Shown here: piece after piece, positions 1 through 5,441 of the stretch | Layout of the letters: each line of letters begins with the position of its first letter | Position numbering within the stretch: the first letter of the stretch is position 1 | Source of the DNA: Candidatus Gerdarchaeota archaeon | Lineage (GTDB): Archaea > Asgardarchaeota > Heimdallarchaeia > JABLTI01 | NCBI GenBank assembly: GCA_016840945.1 | Contig: JAEORJ010000283.1 | Location: 1 to 5,441, forward strand | Reading direction: 5' to 3' | Length of the DNA stretch: 5,441 bases | The notes under the pieces: generated by a model | Seen by the model: the letters and a program-made list of their open reading frames with translations, nothing else | Told to the model about the DNA's origin: nothing | Databases searched by the model: none | Position numbers and translations under genes: made by a program

Positions 1-121
1 AATAAGAAACTAATATATGATCCAATAATCCACCTTGTTTATTATAGTATTCACTACAAGAAGGAGAGAAAAGTACGTGTCTGAAGTCATATTCTGCTGC
101 TTTCAACCGGTAGTGTTCCAA
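1..121 (-). pseudogene. Out-of-frame C-terminal part of the EEP gene, carrying the Asp-His catalytic motif; continues beyond the left edge
   Basis: Reading the minus strand one base further on than the upstream gene gives an open frame from position 157 to the window edge. Its late part reads AAEYDFRHVLFSPSCSEYY and then GGLLDHILVSY. The Leu-Asp-His-Ile motif (Asp codon at 20-22, His codon at 17-19) is the expected last catalytic motif of EEP proteins, at about the expected distance after GDFNT. This frame has a stop at 158-160 and no start of its own that would make a separate gene. The two frames are therefore one gene split by a +1-type shift (one extra base, or two lost), somewhere between about 90 and 157. 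A plausible site is the GG at 118-119, which when read as one G gives SASEEIEHYRLKAAEYDF. Removing an A from the run near 102-104 would work as well. Real mutation and sequencing error cannot be told apart here. Confidence 0.8.
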
Positions 122-1106
122 TCTCTTCACTTGCTGAAGTTTTATCAGGTCCAGTCGTTACACCCATTGTATTGAAATCACCTATGATTATAAAATCATC
201 ATCTTGCTTTGATAAGGCAGTTGTGCTTAATCGAGCATTTCCAAAATTGTCGAAAGAGACTTGTCTATTATCATAATCTGATCTATTTGGACCATTCTTA
301 AAATGTACACATGTGATATTAAAATCTACACCGTTGGTACTTTTTGATTTCACATATGCATATCTTCCTAGTCGATGATTGCTCTTACATGGATTAGTTC
401 CATCATATCTATCATTAAGTACCCCCAGATCTTTCAAATCGGTTAATTCTACTCTATCGCTGTTCCAGATAAATCCAACTTGCTGACTAGTTGAACTACC
501 ACACTCTTGCATATTGTATTTCCAATCTCCATTTGTAATATCATCAAGTATATTAATAAGGGATTCTAGACTATCTGTGCAGACATCATGCTTCCTAATT
601 TCTTGAACAGCTAATAGATCTACATCAAGCCAAGCAATTGAGTATGCTATCCACTCATTATCTGTTCTACTTTCACTTGTAGGAGATTGAGATACACTTC
701 CATCTGGATACCAACGAATATTCCAGCTGCCAATTCTTAGTACATTGCTTTCTTTAAGTAGTCGTTCGTTGTTATTGTAATGGGCTATACAGCTTGCTTT
801 ACTTGTCCAGGGGGATGCAGTGCTGCCACTTGAACCATTATCATCAACAACTGCATTAACATACTTTTCTGTGATCCATCCATCATTATATAACACTCTA
901 ATTTTATACCAGCTATCCCTCATCTCAAGAATTCTAGCAATCGAGCCATCAGGGACTCTATAATAGTCATTTATACCTTTAAAATTCTCATGAACTGGGA
1001 CACCATCTATATGGGTAGCTATCAAGCTTATCTGATCACCAACATCCTGGGGAAAAACAATATATGTGATGGATGATAATAATAGTATTAGGATATTTTT
1101 TTTCAT
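87..1106 (-). CDS. Secreted SH3-like + endonuclease/exonuclease/phosphatase (EEP) domain protein, frameshifted before its last catalytic motif
   Basis: This is probably an exported metal-dependent phosphodiesterase or nuclease of the DNase I-like EEP superfamily; its substrate cannot be read from sequence. Residues 1-20 form a signal peptide (MKKN, hydrophobic core, then FPQ) without a lipobox cysteine. Residues about 24-88 look like a bacterial SH3 domain (SIARILEMRDSWYKIRV, then GWITEKYV). A Ser/Gly/Thr-rich linker follows. The EEP domain starts near 122. It shows the metal/catalytic motifs in family order: GSWNIRWYPDG (N129), LLAVQEIR (E169), VGFIWNSDRVEL (210-221), CVHFKNG (H268) and IIIGDFNT (D310, N312). 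The expected final Asp-His motif is absent because this frame stops after residue 339; it is found in the +1 frame just downstream. The start is the only sensible one, since it begins the signal peptide. The start has no Shine-Dalgarno sequence nearby; an AGGAGA lies about 30 bases upstream, too far to act. Domain assignment is confident. Whether the product is active is doubtful. Confidence 0.88.
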   Translation of the reverse strand: MKKNILILLLSSITYIVFPQDVGDQISLIATHIDGVPVHENFKGINDYYRVPDGSIARILEMRDSWYKIRVLYNDGWITEKYVNAVVDDNGSSGSTASPWTSKASCIAHYNNNERLLKESNVLRIGSWNIRWYPDGSVSQSPTSESRTDNEWIAYSIAWLDVDLLAVQEIRKHDVCTDSLESLINILDDITNGDWKYNMQECGSSTSQQVGFIWNSDRVELTDLKDLGVLNDRYDGTNPCKSNHRLGRYAYVKSKSTNGVDFNITCVHFKNGPNRSDYDNRQVSFDNFGNARLSTTALSKQDDDFIIIGDFNTMGVTTGPDKTSASEEIGTLPVESSRI

Positions 1107-1158
1107 ATCATTATAATTTACTGTTGTTTATGCAATATATTCTCCTAAAAGTTTGCTG

Positions 1159-1179
1159 AGTTGTTTTACGTTTACAACT
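1159..1179. repeat. Short inverted repeat (AGTTGT / ACAACT) upstream of the nuclease gene
   Basis: Arms AGTTGT (1159-1164) and ACAACT (1174-1179) are perfect six-base complements around a nine-base centre. They lie about 55-70 bases upstream of the nuclease start codon, where an operator could sit. A six-base dyad is expected by chance in a region this long, so a regulatory role is speculative. Confidence 0.2.
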
Positions 1180-1185
1180 GCTTAA

Positions 1186-1200
1186 TCATTAGTATAATGA
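1186..1200. repeat. Short inverted repeat (TCATTA / TAATGA) upstream of the nuclease gene
   Basis: TCATTA (1186-1191) and TAATGA (1195-1200) are perfect complements separated by GTA, giving an operator-like 15-base dyad about 80 bases before the nuclease start. It is AT-rich and could be chance. It is seven bases from the neighbouring dyad at 1159-1179, which makes this the densest cluster of symmetry in the intergenic region. Confidence 0.2.
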
Positions 1201-1589
1201 AGACATAAATAGAGGTAGATAGTAGAATTCCGATAGCAGTAGTAATTTATGTAATAATACTTTTAAAGTCAATAACTTAGCATGAATTTAGCGGTTGTTT
1301 AACCCCCCTTAACATCATAGGATTTTTAAACGATCGTTCCTAAATTCCCACTATACATACACCTGGGCACACCCTTACTTATTGATCCTCAATTACTTAT
1401 CAGTTCTACACATATGTTTTAAGGCCTTTATTAGCCCTATATATGGCAACTCTCTATTGACATCTTGATTTCTTTTTTATAATTTTAATCAGCCATCAAC
1501 CTGATCATTAACAGGAATATACTCTACAATTATTCTTCTGCTTACCTATCAATAATTAATAGGATATTTGGGAAATAACTTAATGGAAA

Positions 1590-1605
1590 TTAGTCACTAG
1601 ACTAA
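1590..1605. repeat. Inverted repeat TTAGTC-ACTA-GACTAA
   Basis: Two perfect six-base arms surround a four-base loop, roughly 240 bases before the large gene. The form would suit either a small hairpin or a dimeric regulator site. No T run follows, so it is not a standard terminator. No second copy was seen in the window. Confidence 0.25.
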
Positions 1606-1688
1606 CTCCCTTCTTCAATTTACCAAATCTCAATTAATCATGGGGTTTCAAATCAAAATTAAAACAACAAAAGAAATATAATAAGACA

Positions 1689-1714
1689 ATGGGCTTGTAA
1701 AAATCTGTGCCCAT
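1689..1714. repeat. Inverted repeat ATGGGC ... GCCCAT
   Basis: Arms ATGGGC (1689-1694) and GCCCAT (1709-1714) pair perfectly around a 14-base loop. The GC-rich arms stand out in an AT-rich region, about 130 bases before the large gene. There is no following T run, so a terminator is unlikely. It could be an operator, or part of an untranslated leader if transcription starts further upstream. Confidence 0.22.
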
Positions 1715-1803
1715 GTACGCCACTTACATCAACCGTTAGAGGGCATTTTTGGAGATTTACATTCGATAAGGAAGATCACAAATAGTAATTCGTAGTCGTG
1801 GGA

Positions 1804-1811
1804 TATATTTG
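1804..1811 (+). promoter_or_regulatory. Candidate Bacteroidota -7 promoter element (TATATTTG)
   Basis: TATATTTG matches the TAnnTTTG -7 consensus described for primary sigma factor promoters of Bacteroidota. It ends 33 bases before the ATG at 1845, which would give a leader of roughly 25-30 bases. The partner -33 TTG/TTTG element is not seen 17-23 bases upstream, so the match is only half a promoter. An exact six-of-six match is moderately likely by chance in AT-rich DNA; its position is what makes it worth noting. Confidence 0.4.
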
Positions 1812-1844
1812 CTTTTTATAATTCACCTATATATTAAATAGATC

Positions 1845-4800
1845 ATGGAATCATTATTTCGTTTCACAATGATAAGACCACCAGAAAAGGTTATTGATAG
1901 TGATATTATTAATGCTGGTCTTGATTCAGACTTTCAACGATCACTAAGAGACATTTATGAGGATAATAATCTAGTAGAGAAGAATAAATTAATAAAAGAA
2001 AAAGGGCTTGAGTATGCAGATAGTGAAAAGTATGTCAAAGAAATAAGCAACTTACAGCTAGGTGATAAATATAATCTAGTGGAATTATTGAATGATATTA
2101 CAAAGGGTACTCACTTTTCTTTAAAAGAATTTGCTAAAAAAATAGAAGACATCTTTACTACCAAACTTACCGAAATCATATCTTCTGAAGACTTTCTAGA
2201 AGATAAAATAAGAATAGCTGATAGCATTATTGCTATGAAAATAGTTCGTTCTATCCAGTCAAATTGGATTAAAACTCTCACTAGATTATACAGACTTTAC
2301 AGCTTAATTGAATTTATAGCAAAAGTTCCTGAAGCCTCAGAACTATGGAAGGATAAAAGAGCCATTTCGAAGCATATAAGTAAAATGATTAGACTTCCTA
2401 TATGGGCATTCCCATATGAAAAACCTATGTCAGGAAGAACTTTTAAAGAAACGGAATTTTATAAAAAATTAATTAATAAGCAGCATGATTTAGAAGATTT
2501 GAAAAATACAAGAACTTCTGTAATGAGTGTTATTAGAGAACTGACTCGTATTAGATCTTGTGAACTTCAAGCACCACTAAAATCAAATCATTATTCAATT
2601 AGGGATAAAGTCAACAATCTTGTTATTAAAGAAAATTCAAAGTTAAAATTCTTTGCTTTGAAGAAAGACAAAACAAAGTCATATGCAAATTCAGCATTGG
2701 TCCAATCTTCAAGTTTGGGTATCTTATCTAAAGAAGCAATTAATTCACTCAGTAAAACGGCTCATCAAATTCTTAGAAAGCTTGAATTAGATCCACGAAA
2801 AGTTACAATAATTAATCTTATCAGTAGTCTAAATAATTATCATAAGAAAATAGTAGCTGATTTCGATTCAACCAAAGAAAACATAAAATTTCTAACTAAT
2901 GAGGATATAAAACAAATCTCAACCATTGGTACTGTGAAACTTCAAAGTAAAATTGGTGACACTATACCAAAATTTATTATTCCAGGATATACATACCTCC
3001 CCAAAGATCTAGAGGAACTAATTTCATTTAAACTATTACCTGGAGTACCTACTACACATGGAACAATACAACCTGTTGGAGTTATGGACTTGTTAGTAGT
3101 AAAGCAAAATTTAAAAAAATACGAACCTGGTGAAATAGCTCATATTGAAAACGTTCTGAAAGGAGAATCAAAAGTCAGAGAACATAGACGAACTTATAGT
3201 AAAGAGCAGTACTTTCTTGAAGAAACAACACAAACTAGAGAAGAGGAAAGAGATTCGCAAAGTACTGAACGTTTCGAATTACAGCGTGAGGTGGAAAAAA
3301 CTATTTCTACTGATGCTAGCCTTAAGTTTGGGGCATCATTATCAGCAAAATATGGTCCATCTATAGAATTTAAAACTTATGCTGATGGAGCTATTTCTAG
3401 TTCAGTTGAGGCTTCACAGAAACAAGCTTCTACTTATTCAAAAGAGATTACTGATCGTTCTGCTTTTAAAGTTAGTGAAAAGGTACATACGGAACAAAGC
3501 TTAAAAATTTCAGAGGAATTTGAAGAGAAAAATAACCACACTCTAAATAATATTAGTGATAATCATGTTATTGGTATTTATCAATGGATAGATAAAATAT
3601 ATGAGGCACAAGTATATAATTATGGAAGAAGAACATTATATGATCTTATGATACCTGAACCTGCATCATTTTTTATTGCCGCCATGAAGACAAATCTTGG
3701 GGATATTATTGGATTGGAAGAACCAATACCATTTGATACTCCAGCTAATGAAATAGATGAGGATAATTATAATGAACTTGGTTCTAGATATGGATTATCA
3801 GGTTTGACACCTCCACCTGAATACGAAATTACCATCTCAGAGATTATTACAGGAAGGTCTGAACATCCAGATGATTACTCTACTTTTCCAACTATTTCTC
3901 GTGAAATTCCAGTTACTGCCAATTATCAAGCATATTATGCCTCAGTTTCATATAGCTGTCATTATATTGGACCTGTATATATAATAGTAATTCGTATTGC
4001 AGGAGATCCCCTCTATTTTACAAATGCAATTCCTGATGATGAACAAATTTCTGTTGTTCCTTTAGATGACATAACAAGTGAAGTACCTGTTACTGTTGAT
4101 AGTGTTATTAATTCACTTTCAGATGTTACAGTTACGGTTACATTATACGCTCGTAGAACAGATAGATCTTTCATTGAGTGGCAAAATTCTATTCATGCCG
4201 AGATCCTACAAGCATATGAGCAAAAGTTAGCTGATTATGAAAATGATTTATCTTCATTGGAGTCTGAAGAAGAAGTAGAAATACAAGGTAGAAGCCCATC
4301 AGAGAATAGGACTATCGAAAAAGATGAACTTAAAAAAGCATGTATAAGTTTGCTTACACAGCAACATTATGATCATTTTGGTGCAATCGAATTGGATGCT
4401 TTATCTTATCCACAAATAAATTTAAATGAAGCTAAAGAGGAAGGTCCCTATATTCGTTTTTTCGAACAAGCATTCGAATGGGAACAAATGATGTATTTGT
4501 TTTATCCTTATTTCTGGAGTCGAAAAAACCAATGGATCGAAAAATTACACATACAAGATACAGATCCAATACATACTGAATTCTTAAAGTCTGGTGCGGC
4601 CAGAGTACTGCTTCCAGTTAGAGAAGGTTTTGAGGCAGCAGTGGCTCATTTCATGGAAACTGGAGAGACATGGAGTGGAGATGACGTTCCAGATGATGTA
4701 ACTAGTCCATTATATTTAGATATAATTAAAGAGATAAAAGAAAGACAAGAAGCACCCCTTGATGAAATTGAACAAGGAGATCCTTGGGAGGTTCGTTTAC

Positions 4801-4892
4801 CCACATCATTAATCAAATTACGTGTTGATTCAGAATTGCCTAAATGGAAAAAAGATAAAGAAACGCTTGAATGGATACCTGACGAGGATTAA
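1845..4892 (+). CDS. Large (1015 aa) multi-region protein of unknown function with central alternating-residue segment
   Basis: I cannot name a family. There is no signal peptide or membrane helix, so it is probably cytosolic or exported by a non-Sec route. Visible regions: a start block FRFTMIRPPEKV (5-16); a mostly helical, Lys/Glu-rich part to about 340; a conserved-looking block VGVMDLLVVKQNLKKYEPGE (411-430) followed by IAHIENVLKGES; charged helices at about 441-488 and 531-567; between them residues 491-524 alternate hydrophobic and polar side chains with Gly/Pro turns. Next come HVIGIYQWIDKIYEAQVYNYG (574-594) without a gap, a proline linker (655-658), a beta-rich part (about 660-770), a coiled coil (about 780-810) and an aromatic C-terminal block, FEQAFEWEQMMYLFYPYFW (873-891), then GAARVLLPVREGFEAAV. 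From memory only, similar central and C-terminal blocks occur in large uncharacterised proteins of other bacterial phyla. The first ATG fits the conserved-looking start; no Shine-Dalgarno is present. The next gene begins 41 bases on, probably in the same operon. Confidence 0.85.
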   Translation: MESLFRFTMIRPPEKVIDSDIINAGLDSDFQRSLRDIYEDNNLVEKNKLIKEKGLEYADSEKYVKEISNLQLGDKYNLVELLNDITKGTHFSLKEFAKKIEDIFTTKLTEIISSEDFLEDKIRIADSIIAMKIVRSIQSNWIKTLTRLYRLYSLIEFIAKVPEASELWKDKRAISKHISKMIRLPIWAFPYEKPMSGRTFKETEFYKKLINKQHDLEDLKNTRTSVMSVIRELTRIRSCELQAPLKSNHYSIRDKVNNLVIKENSKLKFFALKKDKTKSYANSALVQSSSLGILSKEAINSLSKTAHQILRKLELDPRKVTIINLISSLNNYHKKIVADFDSTKENIKFLTNEDIKQISTIGTVKLQSKIGDTIPKFIIPGYTYLPKDLEELISFKLLPGVPTTHGTIQPVGVMDLLVVKQNLKKYEPGEIAHIENVLKGESKVREHRRTYSKEQYFLEETTQTREEERDSQSTERFELQREVEKTISTDASLKFGASLSAKYGPSIEFKTYADGAISSSVEASQKQASTYSKEITDRSAFKVSEKVHTEQSLKISEEFEEKNNHTLNNISDNHVIGIYQWIDKIYEAQVYNYGRRTLYDLMIPEPASFFIAAMKTNLGDIIGLEEPIPFDTPANEIDEDNYNELGSRYGLSGLTPPPEYEITISEIITGRSEHPDDYSTFPTISREIPVTANYQAYYASVSYSCHYIGPVYIIVIRIAGDPLYFTNAIPDDEQISVVPLDDITSEVPVTVDSVINSLSDVTVTVTLYARRTDRSFIEWQNSIHAEILQAYEQKLADYENDLSSLESEEEVEIQGRSPSENRTIEKDELKKACISLLTQQHYDHFGAIELDALSYPQINLNEAKEEGPYIRFFEQAFEWEQMMYLFYPYFWSRKNQWIEKLHIQDTDPIHTEFLKSGAARVLLPVREGFEAAVAHFMETGETWSGDDVPDDVTSPLYLDIIKEIKERQEAPLDEIEQGDPWEVRLPTSLIKLRVDSELPKWKKDKETLEWIPDED

Positions 4893-4933
4893 TTTATATC
4901 AGAAAATTCTTCTAAAGCAAGTATGATCAATAT

Positions 4934-5441
4934 ATGGGGCTAAGAATTTATAGTAATAGAATAAATCTTCCAAATCGTGAAATCTATATTGCTTTCGGAG
5001 TTGAACGTCGGAATGAACAATGGCGTCATATACTAATTCAACCATACATTGATAGTTTAATTGATAAAAGATTAGTTATTAAGACTAAAAATGAAAATGA
5101 ATATAAATGCGCTAATAACAAGTTTATTTACACAATTAGATATATTTTCTCAAAAGATGATTTTTTGATAGCTATTGACAGACCAAAAGCAATAGTAATA
5201 TATATCGGACATTCTAGATGGGGACAAGGTCCAGCATTTGATCCTGAAGGTTATATAAATGAGGAGAATAAATGTCCAGATCCTCAAATATATAAGGATA
5301 AAAATCCATGGGAAAATCATGTTCGTATGGGTTGGGATATAGCAAGTACGGCATGTGTTAAAGATATTTTGGAACATTGCACAAATCCTGTTGGTTATAC
5401 AAAAAAGAAACCTCCACATTTTACTTGGTATATACATAAAA
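4934..5441 (+). CDS. Partial protein with a hydrophobic-strand Gly-His-Ser motif, possibly caspase-like; cut by the right edge
   Basis: An uninterrupted frame runs from ATG 4934 to the window end, with 169 residues visible. It starts MGLRIYSNRINLPNREIYIA. The frame opens only after a stop at 4913-4915, and no other start codon lies between, so this ATG is the start. There is no Shine-Dalgarno. The most telling feature is IVIYIGHSRWGQGPAF (87-102): a hydrophobic beta strand followed by Gly-His. That resembles the catalytic histidine motif (four hydrophobics then GH) of clan CD cysteine peptidases such as caspases, gingipains and CHAT proteins. The nucleophile, expected after a later strand, is not identifiable; C141 and C149 are visible but not in a recognisable motif. 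The N-terminal 80 residues look like a mixed alpha/beta domain. There is no signal peptide. It lies 41 bases after the large gene with no terminator between, so co-transcription is likely. The frame is well supported; the peptidase idea is an inference. Confidence 0.8.
   Translation, partial: MGLRIYSNRINLPNREIYIAFGVERRNEQWRHILIQPYIDSLIDKRLVIKTKNENEYKCANNKFIYTIRYIFSKDDFLIAIDRPKAIVIYIGHSRWGQGPAFDPEGYINEENKCPDPQIYKDKNPWENHVRMGWDIASTACVKDILEHCTNPVGYTKKKPPHFTWYIHK

Larger units (their letters stand above)
1107..1844. other. Divergent intergenic region without a credible gene
   Basis: The 738 bases lie between the starts of the minus-strand nuclease gene and the plus-strand large gene, so both promoters should be here. 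I checked every ATG on both strands. Frames end after about 3-14 codons, except one minus-strand frame of 26 codons starting at 1715, which has no support. No tRNA, rRNA or riboswitch shape was recognised, and no strong hairpin followed by a T run. A handful of short inverted repeats and one promoter-like element are listed separately. The length is unusual for a compact bacterial genome, and the region could hold decayed sequence or an untranslated RNA. Confidence 0.7.

Noticed and set aside
1096..1103. Run of eight A (minus strand) just after the nuclease start codon, as a phase-variation tract
   Set aside because: Eight A from consecutive Lys/Asn codons is normal for an MKKN signal peptide in AT-rich DNA and is short for a slippage switch.
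1293..1310. GGTT-GTTT-AACC hairpin followed by C-run
   Set aside because: A four-base stem with no T run cannot act as an intrinsic terminator, and none is expected between divergent starts.
1641..1655. GGGGTTTCAAATC resembling a tRNA T-arm
   Set aside because: The complementary arm and acceptor stem are missing, so it is neither a tRNA nor a clear tRNA-end attachment site.
1654..1661. TAnnTTTG match on the minus strand (TAATTTTG) as a promoter for the nuclease gene
   Set aside because: It would give a leader of about 550 bases and has no -33 element at the right spacing.
1638..1715. Minus-strand 26-codon frame with a hydrophobic middle (small membrane peptide)
   Set aside because: There is no ribosome binding site, no promoter and no neighbouring partner, and hydrophobic short frames are common in AT-rich DNA.
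1107..1844. CRISPR array or tandem repeats in the intergenic region
   Set aside because: No direct repeat of useful length recurs; only short inverted repeats are present.
4923..4943. Upstream ATG at 4923 as a start for the last gene
   Set aside because: It is in a different frame and reaches a stop after six codons. The ATG at 4934 is the only one in the long frame.
5150..5437. Minus-strand open frame of 95 codons, rich in Ile, Phe, Tyr and Cys
   Set aside because: It lies wholly antisense to the well-supported plus-strand gene starting at 4934. Its membrane-like composition is an artefact of reading AT-rich coding sequence backwards.

Overview
The window is AT-rich DNA, roughly one third G+C by eye, with genes on both strands of a long divergent intergenic region. 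None of the three starts has a Shine-Dalgarno sequence at a working distance. A TAnnTTTG element lies just upstream of the large plus-strand gene, and the secreted protein's signal peptide ends in a '...FPQ' type cleavage region. Together these suggest a Bacteroidota bacterium (Flavobacteriia/Cytophagia-like). This is an inference, because no taxonomic marker gene is present.

Left part (1-1106, minus strand): a gene for a secreted protein with an SH3-like domain followed by an endonuclease/exonuclease/phosphatase (EEP, DNase I-like) domain. Its reading frame breaks near position 118. The missing C-terminal piece, including the family's Asp-His catalytic motif, is intact in the neighbouring frame and runs off the left edge. 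The gene is therefore either a recent frameshift pseudogene or an intact gene with a one-base sequence error.

Middle part (1107-1844): 738 bases with no credible gene, only short stop-broken frames, a few small inverted repeats and the promoter-like element before the next gene.

Right part (1845-5441, plus strand): two co-directional genes 41 bases apart, probably an operon. The first encodes a 1015-residue cytosolic-looking protein of no family I can name. It has a helical N-terminal part, a central pair of highly charged helices flanking a segment of strictly alternating hydrophobic/polar residues, a beta-rich region, a short coiled coil and an aromatic-rich C-terminal block. The second is cut by the right edge (169 residues visible) and carries a hydrophobic strand followed by Gly-His-Ser, which resembles the histidine motif of caspase-like (clan CD) peptidases. 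This pair is the best candidate in the window for an undescribed system. A pore- or fibre-like partner with a peptidase-like partner is only a hypothesis. Nothing links the nuclease gene to the pair except divergent position.
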